The translations under genes were made by a program, and so were the position numbers. DNA of 64,000 nucleotides from Hygrophila difformis (taxonomy: Eukaryota; Streptophyta; Magnoliopsida; Lamiales; Acanthaceae). Positions 34,414-46,275 of this stretch are shown in pieces. The stretch spans positions 55,146,915-55,210,914 of the forward strand of contig JAOANR010000006.1 in assembly GCA_030278955.1 (NCBI GenBank), written 5' to 3'. The notes under the pieces were generated by a model. It had not been told where the DNA came from and made no database searches. It saw nothing but the letters and a program-made list of their open reading frames with translations. Numbering within the stretch: position 1 is the stretch's first letter; the number at the start of each line of letters is the position of its first letter.

Positions 34414-36141
34414 GTAAGTTAACCTTACTATGGTTTTGGGTGACTTAAAATGCAACCAAACATAGAGATTCAACTCAAGAAAATTTATAAAAATCTGTCA
34501 ACAAGAGAAACCCTCAACGCAGCGTTTTCGTATGAATTTTTCGAACCTCTAAAGCTGCTCAAACAATAAAACTCAAAACATGAAAAGTGTTCCTAAGACT
34601 TTGGTTTAGCTTCTGTAAAAATTTTAGAATTTTTCATGATGTTTTGAAACCTGAAACCAACCCAAAACCGAAGAGTATTAAATCTGGATCTTAGAACTTT
34701 GGCAGATTTCACTCTCAATCTTGTTGGTTATTTTGACCATGGATCTAGGCCGATCTAGGATTGGTGTTGAACATAAGAATTGTAGATCTATGAGTTTAGA
34801 ACATCTCTGTAAGTTTTTAGAATTTTTCGTTGAGATTTGAACCTCCAAACTCGAGCCGATCCGATCTGCGTTAGAACCGATGTCAAAAACCTTGACAGAT
34901 TTCATAATCAAACTCGACGAGCAAAACTCTTACTTTGAGTGTTCAAACCTGAAAACTCAAAGCTAAGATTTTGATCCAAAGATCATAAGATATATTGTGT
35001 AAAAATTTCAAAGATTTTCATCAAGTTTTGATACCCCAAATCGTATCGAACATATTCTGCGTTTTAAGAATTGTCAAAGGATGACAGATTTCATAGCCGA
35101 TCTTGATGAGCTTATTCCTATCATTTATAGTCCGAACCAATCTTTGAGTTCTAAACAAAAGTTGTTGGAAATCATGTCTAGTATGTCTCTGTAAAATTTC
35201 AGAATTTTTAAAGTCAATTTGATATGTCAAAAAGTCAAATCTTTGAAAGGTGTCAAACCTGAATCCTGACAGCATACCATTTCTGTAGAAAACTTGATTT
35301 TTGACATACTTCCCATCGTTTTTCCGAAAAACTTAAAACACGAAAGTTGTTCGTTGGGATGTTTTTGAGCTACTGTACAAATTTCAGAACAATCGCCTAA
35401 GAAATGGATTTTTAAACCAAAAAGGCGCAAACTGTGACATCGATCGATTTTTGAAATCTTTTAAACAACGATCGAGACGTTGGAATTACGATAAAGCTAT
35501 ATTTTTGAAAAATCCCGTTACACCAAATAAAAAAACATTTTCTGTAAAAGAATTCTTTAGAAACATTGGGGAATTTATGACCAAGTTTGATATGATCAAT
35601 ATGGCCAGACGGCTTGTGGACATAAGAGCCCAAGCGAACGGCTAGTGGACATAAGAGCCCTAGCGAATGGTCGACCAAACGGCTTGTGGACATAAGAGCC
35701 CAAGCGAACGGCCAGTGGACATAAGAGCCCTGGCGAATGGTTATTTATAAATATTGATTATGAGGATTGCGGTCACAAGAGCCCTGGTGAATGATGAACT
35801 ATAAAAGAAACGAAAAATATTTTGAGAAGTGATACTTTTGAAATTGGCTGCGGCCGCCGGATCACCGGCTAACTGTTACTATTGATATTGGCTGCGGCCG
35901 CCGGATCACCGGCTATCTGATATATTGTTGAGATGATGGCGTAACGGGAAATGTATTAAAAAGCTCAGATTTTATGAAATTGGCTGCGGCCGCCGGATTG
36001 CCGGCTAAACTAAACATTGTTGAGCAAGAAATCTTTTTATTAAATTTAACTAAAGGCTTTGAAACCCCTAACCCATGCTATGTGTTAGCTTACTCAGCGC
36101 GTTTTTGCTGACCCAAACCATTTATCCCCTTTTTCTTACAG
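34414..36141 (+). other. Candidate intron inside solo LTR C
   Basis: ACT|GTAAGTTAACC to TTTTTCTTACAG|AGTCGAAG, at the positions equivalent to LTRs A and B. Confidence 0.45.
35607..35745 (+). repeat. Minisatellite of LTR C (about 33 bp unit)
   Basis: Four copies of a GTGGACATAAGAGCCC-containing unit alternate in two versions (CTTGTGG/CAAGCGAACGG and CTAGTGG or CCAGTGG/TNGCGAATGG), giving a higher-order period of about 67-70 bp. The array occupies the place taken by a 72-73 bp minisatellite in LTRs A and B. Confidence 0.8.
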
Positions 36142-36510
36142 AGTCGAAGAATATGCATCATCATATGCATACTGGGAATTTTTGGGGATTACATCATGAA
36201 CGGGCCTGTTTAACCCGTGTTTTGGCCATGTTGGCCCTTATACATTATTTCCGCTGCACAAATAAAATTTCCGCTGCAACTTTGATGTATTATCTTTAAA
36301 TTATATATGAATGGGCTGTTTGAATATTTTAAATACTGAAAACCATAGCCTTGCATCTCTTTAGTGAGCTCGGAGAAACCGTGTCTTGCTAGGGAGGTGT
36401 GGCGGTGGCATCCCGGCCTGGGTTACCAAAACCGGGGTGTTACATAATAGTTTCAAAATAATAATAATCTAATAGTTTAAAAAAAAATAATACTACTAGT
36501 TTAAAAATAA

Positions 36511-36528
36511 GCCGGGCTCTGATACCAC
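36511..36528 (-). promoter_or_regulatory. Met-tRNA primer-binding site of the gag-only element
   Basis: The minus strand reads GTGGTATCAGAGCCCGG shortly after the 5' LTR end. Confidence 0.9.
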
Positions 36529-37191
36529 TTTGTAACACCCCGGTTTTTGATCACCCAAGTGTGGGTGTCACCGTCACACCTCCCTAACAAGACACGGTTT
36601 CTCCGAGCTTGCTAAAGAGATGCAAGGCTATGGTTTTCAGAATTTAAAACATTCAAACAGCCCATTCATATATAATTTTAAAATAATATATCAAAGTTGC
36701 AGCGGAAAGTAATAATTACATATGTATAATGCAGCGGAATTTAAAATTGGGCCAACACGGCCAAACTACGGGTTAAACAGGCCCGTTCATGCAAGATCTA
36801 GTCTAATACAAAAATTCAAATAATATATCATCCCAAACTTCACATGTATGCATATGACGATGCATAATTCTCAACTCTGAATGAAAAAGAAAGAAATGGT
36901 TTTGGTCAGCACTACGTGCTGAGTAAGTTAACACATACATGATTATGGGGTTTCAAAGCCATTAGTTAAATTTTAAGAAAACATGTACACAGTACCCCAT
37001 AATTTAATTTATTTATCTACCGACAATTTAATTGCATAATTAAATAGATAGGGATTCCATAAAATCACAATATAGCTTGCTAGATAGATAATTGCATAAT
37101 CTTAAAAGCATAATTTAAATAAGCGGAGGAAAGTATTCAAGTCTTTTAAATTTCCCGTTAATCCATAGTCGAGTATCAAGATTTCATTGGT

Positions 37192-37365
37192 ATTTCAAGT
37201 TAAGCCTCGATTGCATGGCAATCCCTACATAATATTTCAAGTTAAGCCTCGAGTGCAGTGCAACCCCTACATAGTATTTCAAGTTAAGCATCGGTTGCGT
37301 TGCAACCCCTACATAATATTTCAAGTTAAGCCTCGGTTGCATTGCAGTCCCTACATAGATATCCC
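37192..37365 (-). repeat. Minisatellite, 42 bp unit, four copies
   Basis: ATTTCAAGTTAAGCCTCG begins at 37192 and 37234 and recurs twice more at 42 bp spacing. It is followed (37370-37545) by two diverged units related to the 73 bp minisatellite of LTR B in reverse orientation. Confidence 0.85.
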
Positions 37366-37747
37366 GCCCGTTTTGGCGTAGTGTCTCATGTTCAACACCA
37401 TCGTCCAATCAGGCACGATGTGCAAAGCTAGGAGGGCACCCTGCAGAGCACTCACCCCCTACATAGATTACTCTCGTCCGTTTAGGCACGAAGCAAAAAG
37501 CTAGAGGGGCACCCGATGGGACGCTCACCCTCTACGTAGAAAGCTCAAACTAGTCATAACGAGATTTTTGAAAACGTTTGTTTATGTATTTTATTTCAAA
37601 GGAGTTCCACTCGTTTAAACCTTAAAGGCCAATTTTCCAAGTTTAGTAAGGTTCTCAAAATATACTATTTCAGGACGCTCTTCGCTCCGATATCAATTTA
37701 AAATCCATTTCAACAAGATTTTCAAGATTTGATTTGGTAAACCACTG

Positions 37748-38059
37748 CTAAGGTTCATGCGTTGGATGTTGCTGTTGCGTCCATGGTGCTATAACAGGAC
37801 TGAATTTTGGGACAAAAGATCTCCTGGTCTAATGATGTGGCCTGAATATTGTCTTGGTCGATTTATTCCTTATGGTTTGATCTCGTTTTAGTTGTTCCCT
37901 ATGCTCCTGTTTTGCGGCTATTGTCTGTCGCCCATATGTTATCTTTTGGGTAATGGTGGTGGTTGTATTGCTATTTTGAACTGCTATTTTGTGGCAGGAT
38001 TTGTACTTCCTTTTTTTCGGAAATAAAAGATTTATTACTCTCAAAAAAAAAAAAAAAAA
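37748..38059 (+). mobile_element. 5'-truncated LINE 3' end with poly(A)
   Basis: A 312 bp insertion absent from the partner LTR. It ends GATTTATTACTCTCA followed by 17 A residues, the signature of a truncated L1-type retroposition. About 16 bp of LTR sequence (starting TTTACTCTAAAATT) is missing at the junction, so the insertion came with a small target deletion rather than a visible duplication. Confidence 0.7.
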
Positions 38060-40352
38060 TTAAAAATCCGTTTTAAGTCCAAAAATTATGAAATTTGACC
38101 AGTGGCTCGAAAACACAGAGACGAACAGGTTTCGTGTTTTAACTTTTTCTATCCGAGTTAAGGAAGTAGGTCGAAAAAAAGATTTTGTACAGACATATTA
38201 TTCTGTCCGGATACAGACGTGGCAGTTTTCAAAGATTTGCTTTTTACCATATCTACCGGATACCAAATTTGATGGAATTTTATAGGGAGATACCTAAGAC
38301 AATTATCTACGACTTTTGTTTAGAACTCAAGGTCTAATTCCAATCGGAACACTTATGAAAAATCGGATTAAGTTCAGGAACCAATGTTGTCATCTTTTCG
38401 AAGTTCGAAGGAAACGCAGATTTGTTCGATTCGAATTCGGGGGTTCAATTCTTGACGAAAAATTCTAAGATTTTACAGTGGTATTCTAAACTTATAGATC
38501 TACAACTTCTATGTTTAGCACTAAACCTGATTCGACCTAAATCTAATGTCAAAGTCATCGACAAGTCCGGAATATACGTCTGTCCCTATTTCAAGATCCG
38601 AATTAAAGGCAGGTTCGTCTAGATCGATTTTCGGGTATCAATTCTTAACCTAAAATTCTGAAGTTTTTACTGTACATCCAAAACACATAGATCTACAAAT
38701 TTTGTGTTCAACTCAAGCCCTGAATCGGCCTACATCTATCGTCAAAAACGTCTACACGATCGGACCTAAAATCTGTCACGAATTCCAAGATCTAGATTTA
38801 GACAGTTTGGTTTTGGGTCGGTTTCAGATATCAAATCAAAATGAAAAATTATGATATTTTTACAGTAGATAGATCTATATCTTAGGAACGTTTTTCGTGT
38901 TTTAAGTTTTCTCGTTTGAAGGCTTTTAAGGGTTCGGAAAAATTAGACAAAATCGTTGCGCCGGTAGAAATCACATGTTGACAGATTTTCGAAAGTTTTG
39001 ATTAAGCTTTTAGATTTAACTATTTTAACTACTCCCAAAACCATGTAAGTATCAACTTACTGATTAATCGTCGTCCGGGGTCGTCAAGTTCGAAGGCGTG
39101 GCCTCCAGTCCACCGTCTACCCTCTCCGTCCATCGGGTTCTTCCTTATAGATCTGATTCGGGGTGTAGAAATAAAAAGAAGAGAATTAGGGTTTCGTTTG
39201 TGAATTAAAAACGAGATGGATGAACGGATCTACTTACCACAACGTTGGAGATCTCTCAAATTCGTCCACGGCAGTCCCCGCTCGGTTTTGGTGCCTCCGA
39301 CGACTCCGGATTTAGGATTTCGAATGTATAGAGAGTTGTAGGGTTTTTGTAAAAGTGTTCGGGGCTTCCAAGGGGGTTTTATTTATAGATAACTAAGACC
39401 TAGGGCGTCCAAGATCTGACTCTAAGAGTCTTGAGCCGCCACATGTTCAACCGAAGTCGAAAAATCCGCGTTCGGGCGAGAGATTCACGCAACAACCATA
39501 TCTGTGGTCTGGCGCGGGGTTGGCGCGGGTTTCCCATGATTAGTGCGCGGCCAGCGCGCGACTCACGCCTGGACTTCGGTCCGGGCGTGTCGTGCGATCC
39601 GTCGTGCTTTTCCGCCTCTCTTTCGGGTTTCTATCCCTCTATGCTCCCGGATTCCGATTTCCGGACTATCTTCGGGTTCCTATTTCGTGTCGTCATTTCT
39701 TTCGGATCTAAATTTACGTTTTGACTCGAATTCTCGGGTTCATTAACATCGGGCACACGGGAACCCGATAATTGATTAAATCACCCTTTTACTTTACTTA
39801 ATTTCTTTTGTTTAAATTAATCTCCTTAATTAATTTCATTTCTCATTTCGTCTATATTTATTTATTTAATGTATTTATTTAGTCATTTATTTATGTTGTA
39901 AAATTCTCGGGTATTACAGTCTACCCTCCTTAAGAATCAACTTCGTCCTCGAAGTTGTGTTTCGGCTTTTCTCGTGCTAAGGTCTTTTGTTTATTTTATT
40001 ATTTTGTGACTGAACTTAGAATTAAAACTTCTAAGCTGCCTACGTACCCTGTGAAGGGATCAAGCCATAACGTAGTTCAAAAACAATTTGAATATGTTTA
40101 TTTATTTATTTCGGAATACATATTGTTGAACCAAAATCCAAAAATAAATGCATCTACTTCATTACGGGGTATTACATTAGTCTTGAGTCCAATGTGGCCA
40201 GGGGATACCCGGTTATTACCCAAAAGAATATAGTCATTATACATTGAATGGAGGGAGTGACCAAGTTTACTTATAAGACTTTAACTACTAAACTCCACAA
40301 CCCAAATGACGGTGCCAAAAGAAATAAATCAATCTTCGCGGGACGGTGGGAG

Positions 40353-41265
40353 TAGTCAATTTGAAATAGTAATGATAGTATTGAATATTTGTGAATAATC
40401 ACCACAAGTTTTTTATATTTTCAATATATATAAATATAATTCACTAGAAAATTCATTGTTAGTCACAATTGAATTTAATTTATGTAAATAACCTTGTAAT
40501 ATAAGTGCGCTAATTGTGATATACACCTGACTTTTTCTTTAATATTTTTTATATATATATATAGAAACCCTAAAAATGTTTAATTACTCCAATTCTAGTT
40601 CTAATAATCATGAAGAATGCAAAGTCATTGAAGGGTTACCTCTCTTAAAGTAGAATTCTTCATAAACAAGGGTTCGAACCCGAAATATATACTATAAAGT
40701 TAACAACCTTCGGGCATTACAACAACAAAAATAAGTTAACTATACATTAATAACAATGCAATGTATGGGATAAAAACTCGGTAAATTGGTTAAATTCCTT
40801 AACTTCCAATCTTTATGTTGGGGTTCCATTCTCTATCTATATCCCTTCACTTTGTTTTTGGACTCCCACCATCCAAAATATATATATATATATTATATAT
40901 ATATATAATATATATAAAACAGAAATCATTCAATTTTTTTCTACTTAATTTCTACTATATGGTCATGACGTGTAAACTTTGTCTTGTGACAGAAATGGAA
41001 AATTGACTCGGCAGAGTCTAACAAGGTCTGCTTGACATACGCTATCTTTTTCCCTAAACTGTTTCACAAATAAAAACTTGGAATCACAAAATTATAAAAA
41101 TCACCATTCGAAGGATTGACAACGACAAAGATTAATGTAATTTTTTTATATATTATCTCCATCCAGATTTTTTCGCACAAATATGACTTTACAGTCTGCC
41201 TTTCCATTGTCAAACACTCAAACCAGTGCTCCCATAAAAAGTCAACCTCAAATTCTGTCCAGAAC
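40353..41265. other. Region upstream of the bHLH gene
   Basis: AT-rich with an alternating TA tract at about 40880-40915. No gene seen. It contains the distal promoter of the bHLH gene. Confidence 0.5.
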
Positions 41266-41269
41266 TATG

Positions 41270-41365
41270 TATATAAATACTGTGAAGCATCAAATCAGAT
41301 TTTTAATTTTATCACTCTTTTGCAAATCAACAAAATCAATTCCATAGAAGACCAAATCCCTAGCC
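41270..41365 (+). promoter_or_regulatory. TATA box and 5' leader of the bHLH gene
   Basis: TATATAAATAC at about 41270-41280 lies 86-96 bp before the start codon, which leaves a 5' UTR of about 60 nt if transcription starts some 30 bp downstream. Confidence 0.65.
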
Positions 41366-44300
41366 ATGGCAGATAACCATCATCATCATCATCATCAATT
41401 TCAAGTGGGAAGTGGGAATAATTGGTGGGACTTAAATTCTTCAAGGAACAGCACTACTGGGACAGCACCGGTGAATTCGATTCCGACCACGTTAAATGCC
41501 ATAGCCAGCTTTGGATGGCCGCCGGATTCCAAACCCCGGCCTGCCGACGACCGTCCTTTTCCTATGTAAGAATTTTTACACGATTTCTACTAGGTCTTAA
41601 CATTATAAGAATTTTTTTCCAATCTACTGAATTCGATCCCTAATCTTATTATGATTAATTTCTTTATCTTCTCGGCTTTCTTACACACCATTTTAATGTT
41701 AATTAGAGGGGGAAAGGATGATCAGGGCAGTTCCCAACCCCAGGGTTTGCTTCAAGAGCTCGATCCGAGTTCATACGCCGGAAGCTTCCGGGAGAAAACA
41801 TCGTATTCCGGTTATCCGTCGGGGATAGTGAACCGGGGATTCTCGGTGGATCAATCGCAGTTTTGCTCTCAGGCGAATTCCAGTGACAGTACTGTGACTT
41901 CCCAGAGTTTCGCCGGCGCTGGCTTCCATTTCCAGGCAGAAGATTATAGTGGCAGCGGCGGGGGTGGCGGTGGCGGACTTCTATTAATTGACAATCCGCG
42001 CGTGATGAACCGTCCGATGAGCTATGGATACGGGGCTCCGGGGGGGCCATTTCCGAACGCCGGTCAATTCCATTTCTCTAACAATGCTCCGTTTTGGAAT
42101 TCGTCTCCGGCGCCGTCGTCGTCTCTGGTGGGGGATTCTCACTTTTCGACCGTGCACGATCAAAGTCCGGCAGCTTCATCGTTTGATGAGAAACCAAAGG
42201 TGAAAATACGTCTGAATCAGCTAATAAGCTTCGAGATTCTTAGCATATGTTAGGGTTTTTTGATTGATAATTAAAACATTATTCCCTCGGTTTTTTAATA
42301 ACTTCTCCATTCCTGCAGTGCACGCAATCCAACGCACATTTTCAATCATTAATAGCTCATATTATATATAAGTAAAAATTACAAATAATTGATATTCTAA
42401 AACTACGTAATTAGACGAATCCAATAATATCTCACTTGACTATATTTTATCTTATATAACTATGTTAAAAAGTTTAATCAAAGTTACTTAATGAATAGTA
42501 ACTACTATTCAAAGGGTGATGATAAATAAAAACGGAGGGAGTATAGCATATAAACCCTAAATTATTATTCGAAATTTTTACTATTAGTGATATACTTTAT
42601 GCGTGTCTTTTTATGGAATGTTTACTTCAAAGAAATGAGAATGAATATAAATCAATAGTAGTATTAATCATTTAATTTTAAACAGTAGAAAAAGGATATT
42701 TTGATTAGTAAGTTCGTATATGATCACATTAACAAAAATCAATTAAATAATTCCATTCATAGTGAAAATCAAAATGATATTTGAACTAATCACTCCATTT
42801 GATATTCTAAAATTAATAGTTAGACTTTAAATAATGAATGATAATTAGCATATTTACTTTGTATTATATATGAACAATTACTTTTATTAACCTCAATCTT
42901 CATCATATCAATGTTAAATTTAATATTTAAAACGCCACACATATTTTTTTGAAATTTCTAAGAAAAGCCTAAAAATTCACTCTTTCTGCAGATTTTACCA
43001 CACGTGGGATCAAAATCGATGAAGAAAAACAGCATGGAAATATCGGGCAAAAGGCAAAGGAACGAAACTGCCTCATCTCCATTGCCTACTTCTAAGGTAT
43101 TTAATAAATTTTTATATAAAATATAAAAAAAAAAACGAAAAAAAAAAAGACAAGGTGAAAATCAGCTGTTCTTCCTTTAGACAGCAGATTAGTACTAATG
43201 AGTTGATTAGGACAGTGATTAAGGTTTTAATCGTGTTGATTAGGTGAAGAAAGAGAAGATGGGAGACAGAATAACGGCACTTCAACAATTAGTCTCACCT
43301 TTTGGAAAGGTCCTTATTTATTTATATTTTTTTTACATATATTTATTTCTGTACCAATTTCATTTCATCATCACTTTAATCTCCACTAATCTACTTTTCT
43401 ATTTCATTCTTACAGACGGATACAGCTTCTGTGCTCTCTGAAACTATTGAATACATAAAATTTCTTCATGAGCAAATTAATGTAAGGCTTTTTTGGTAAT
43501 CTTGTGTCTTCCGTTAGAACCCCAGAAACCAAAAAACTATTTTTGTATAGGAATTAAGGAGATGGAATTTTCTGATGAATATCTGCAGGTCTTAACTATT
43601 CCATATATGAAAAATGGGGCTCAAATGGAGCATCATCTGCAGGTAATTTAAATTAGAGTGCTTCCCAAATTCATTACTTAGTCATTTTTTATTTGACACA
43701 AAAATATGTTTTTTATTTTTATTTTTTTATTTTTGCTCAAAATGTCAAGCACACACAGAATTAAAATATATAAATAAAGAAATACATTTAAGAAGTACTC
43801 CTACATCAAGTAAGGCTATTATCCCACCATCCTTTCTCTTCTCTGGCTTCGGTTCCTTAAAAAAAAAAATAAGGCTATTAAATTTGGAGAAATCTTTAAG
43901 TTCAAAATAATCTATGATTTCATCGATTTATTTTTTTTTAATGATTTAAGAATGTCAAATAAACTATTCTGATTTTTACTGTATATAAAACAAAATACTT
44001 ATCTATACGCTGCTGTAAAAGGTGTTGCAAAATTATACGTAGTAATTTTAAGTCCTGTAGCACCTAAACGGAAACATAATTTTCAAGGGTCCGAATATTA
44101 TTAACACTAGCCAGAAGTTGCTAATGGTGTTGTTATTTCGATATTTTCTGATAGTGTTATAAACAAGAGTAGAGATTCATGTTATGTAAGCTCTTGTCCC
44201 AAATAGGTTATTCGTTTTTTGCATAAACAAGAGTAGAGATTCATGTTATAAAGCTCATTGATCAAGCTAGCTACTTTTACTAACTCCTAATTTACTCATC

Positions 44301-44479
44301 CGGACGCATGTCGATTCCCCTTGTCTCAGAGCTTCGATAAATCCAAGAGCATGGAAGAGCCATGCCAAAATCTTAGGAATCGAGGGCTATGCCTAGCTCC
44401 GGTTTCTAGTACATTCCCAATGACGCATGAAACAACGGTTGATTTTTGGACACCTACATTCGGAGGTTCTTACAGATGA
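41366..44479 (+). CDS. Atypical bHLH transcription factor (bHLH112/123/68-like)
   Basis: Nuclear DNA-binding regulator by family. Proposed exons: 41366-41565, 41707-42199, 42992-43096, 43244-43309, 43416-43481, 43589-43642 and 44330-44479. All introns are GT-AG and phases join to 378 codons including the stop (377 residues). Residues 5-10 are a His run, then WWDLN (about 21-25) and a long Ser/Gly/Pro-rich region with a Gly run near residue 150. The C-terminal third holds an atypical basic stretch (GKRQRNETASSPLP) without the usual E-box-reading His-Glu-Arg, then GDRITALQQLVSPFGKTDTA, SVLSETIEYIKFLHEQI and VLTIPYM. This helix-loop-helix is characteristic of the plant clade containing bHLH68/112/123. 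The protein ends in WTPTFGGSYR. Start chosen as the first ATG after the TATA box. The target genes cannot be told. Confidence 0.92.
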
Positions 44480-44693
44480 CAGATTTGATAGCAACAAGCT
44501 AAGCTAACCCTACAGGAATGGGCAGAGGATCTTTAGTCAGCCACACTCTTTATCCAAGTTCCTCTATGCCAACAATAAAATTGATGCTACATATATGAGC
44601 ACGTATTTCATATTTTATTTATATAGAAGATTGTCAAATATTTTAGGTGAAAGATTTAGGGTTTTAATTAAATGCAGATACATGGCATACACA
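44480..44693 (+). other. 3' flank of the bHLH gene
   Basis: Likely 3' UTR with AATAAA-like CAATAAAATTG at about 44572. No coding sequence. Confidence 0.5.
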
Positions 44694-44842
44694 CACTATA
44701 AAAAATTTGCAGGAATGCGACGAAAGAAGATGAATGTCGTCGCTCTTGACAGATTTCACCATCTTGTTTGTTGCCTCGTGTACTAGGCGAAGAACAAGGC
44801 GATGAAATCTTTTTGTCGCATTCCCGCGAAATTTTTGTAGTG
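44694..44842. mobile_element. 149 bp CACTA-type MITE
   Basis: The left end reads CACTATAAAAAATTTGCAGG and the right end, in reverse complement, CACTACAAAAATTTCGCGGG; both continue into GAATGCGAC. Flanked by the 3 bp duplication aca (44691-44693 and 44843-44845). CACTA ends plus a 3 bp duplication identify the superfamily. It lies about 215 bp past the bHLH stop codon and can fold almost completely into a hairpin. Confidence 0.85.
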
Positions 44843-44845
44843 ACA

Positions 44846-46275
44846 CCAGAGCCACCTATTGGTGGAAACCGGAGAAAACCCATGTAGTAAAATAACTTAA
44901 TGGCGTCAGGTTTCAAGGCAATATGTATGAGAAATTCACTTCCTCGACTAGATCAAGAAGATATGTTGGATGCTTAGGTGTTTTCTTTTATTTTTTTTTT
45001 CTTTTTCTTTGTCCTTTTCCTTAATTATTTATTGTTGATGAAAACTTAGAATTATAATTGATAGCTAAATCTTTCCATCTTCAACCTTTGAGTTATGGTC
45101 CAGCAGCATTCACATCATCCACCATTTTCTGCTTTCTCTTTTTATTACTTCATAATTTGTCACCCAAAAAAAAAAAAAAAAAAGGAAAAACTCATCGGTC
45201 ATTGGTGAAGAAAGGTTTTTTTTTTTAATTATGAGTAACTGTGGGTAAAAAAGAAACCCAACTATAATAACTGAAAAAAACTAAACGTATACCGACTTGT
45301 TTAATACCTTGTATCTCCTGATTAATTTAAATGGCACATATGATTATATTGAATCACAATCTTCGTGCTCATCAATTCATGGTTGGAAAAGTACTAAGAA
45401 GTTAAATGGATCGTTTGTTTTGAAATATACCATCAAATTTGTTTATAAATGTGTGTCTGTGAAGGAATATATATGTTGTAGTGGAATTCTAGTCATGGAA
45501 TGGCCTGTTGGGACCCTTTCTTTTAGGGTTTTTTCATTGGTTCACTCATTTGTTTTACTTTTCTTGAATAATTAATTAAAGAAGAAAAAGAAGTCACTCC
45601 TTCTCCCCCTAAAAAGGGAGCTATTTTATACAGCAATCTCACAGTGCTTTTGAATGAATGGCCACATTCTGTTGCTTTCATTGGAGATATGACGATATTT
45701 AATTAAAGCTATATATGGCTCCTCAGCTCCCAGCTCTCTACCTAATAAAAAGTAGGCCAAAACCAATTAAGACATAATATACTTTAATTTTTGTTTTCAT
45801 GTGACATATATAATACTCTCTAGTTATCAAAACACTCCCAAGGCAAACAAATACAAAAAATTGGAAGGTTTAGTGTGCAGGTGGCTGCACATGCAGCCAT
45901 CATGTGTGCGATGTGGGAGTTGTGATGTGTGATGTATGAAATGATGTATTTTGTGTGTTGGGAGACATGTGTTGTGTGATGTCAAAAATGTGATGCTCAG
46001 AAAAATATTATGTGATGCGAGGTGCATTTTTTGTGATGTCTGTACAAAAAGGCCTTTGAAGAGGTTGTACCGTAACCAGATTGCAAACAATTACCATTAG
46101 ATGTAATTTAAATACGATGTGCCAATGAAGAAAATCTCGATTTAGTTACCGTATTATATTTCCTATCCACACTTTCATAAAAGAGTATATTGAAATTTTT
46201 TTACTGATGGAGTGCTTTTTTTTTTCTTTCTATGTTATGTAGTTTTTCAAAATTATCTATCTATATATATATATA
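44846..46275. other. Intergenic DNA, no gene seen
   Basis: Contains an A run at about 45165-45183 and a loose TGTGATG-rich stretch at about 45900-46040. Open frames here show no domain. Confidence 0.5.

Larger units (their letters stand above)
33392..36444 (+). mobile_element. Solo LTR C of the TGTAATACCC family
   Basis: 3053 bp from TGTAATACCCCAGA to CCGGGGTGTTACA with the duplication taata. It is very close to solo LTR A over the leader and the 190 bp repeats but has a different minisatellite. It lies in opposite orientation inside the leader of a related gag-only element, so the family has inserted into itself. Donor-like sites at 34234 and 34414; acceptor-like site ends at 36141. Confidence 0.9.
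36877..39060 (-). other. Candidate intron inside the 5' LTR
   Basis: On the minus strand, donor-like CA|GTAAGTTGATAC at 39060 and acceptor-like TTTTTCATTCAG|AGTTGAG ending at 36877. The length includes the LINE insertion. Confidence 0.45.
29281..40176 (-). mobile_element. Gag-only LTR element (TR-GAG-like), TGTAATACCC family
   Basis: Reads right to left: 5' LTR 36531-40176, Met-tRNA primer site at 36511-36528, leader, a broken gag (32618 to about 31900), a polypurine tract at 31779 and the 3' LTR 29281-31778. It is bounded by the 5 bp duplication ttagt. No protease, RT or integrase is present, so it depends on proteins made elsewhere. This design is known as TR-GAG or, more broadly, LARD-type. 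Solo LTR C interrupts the leader. A LINE fragment sits in the 5' LTR, and a deletion of about 0.85 kb shortened the 3' LTR. Confidence 0.9.
36531..40176 (-). repeat. 5' LTR of the gag-only element, with LINE insertion
   Basis: TGTAACACCCCGG...CGGGGTATTACA, 3646 bp, of which 312 bp are a later LINE fragment. It contains both donor-like sites, the acceptor-like site, two minisatellites, the TATA box near 39380 and the inner boundary GGGTATTACA at 39918, followed by 258 bp of additional U3. Confidence 0.9.
29147..40230 (+). mobile_element. tRNA-derived SINE (family S1) split by an LTR element
   Basis: The left part (29147-29280) has an A-box-like TAGCTTGAGTGG and a B-box-like GGTTCGAGCC. The right part (40182-40230) completes it with CTTGAGTCCAATGTGG...GGGGATACCC. 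Joining the halves at the ttagt duplication restores GGATTAGTCTTGAGTCC, which matches the SINE fragment at 14406. The candidate SINE target duplication is tagtcatt at 29139-29146 and 40231-40238. Confidence 0.7.
28757..40352. mobile_element. Stowaway-like (Mariner-type) MITE split by later insertions
   Basis: The left end reads CTATCCCCGTCCCACGAAG. The right end, in reverse complement, reads CTCCCACCGTCCCGCGAAG. TA dinucleotides lie at 28755-28756 and 40353-40354. Ends of the CTCCCTCCGTCCC type with TA duplication are typical of plant Stowaway-like elements. Without the SINE and LTR insertions the element is about 0.5 kb. No transposase. Confidence 0.6.

Noticed and set aside
37829..38044. 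71-codon minus-strand frame in the LINE insertion
   Set aside because: It is antisense to a LINE 3' end with a poly(A) tail; no recognisable protein.
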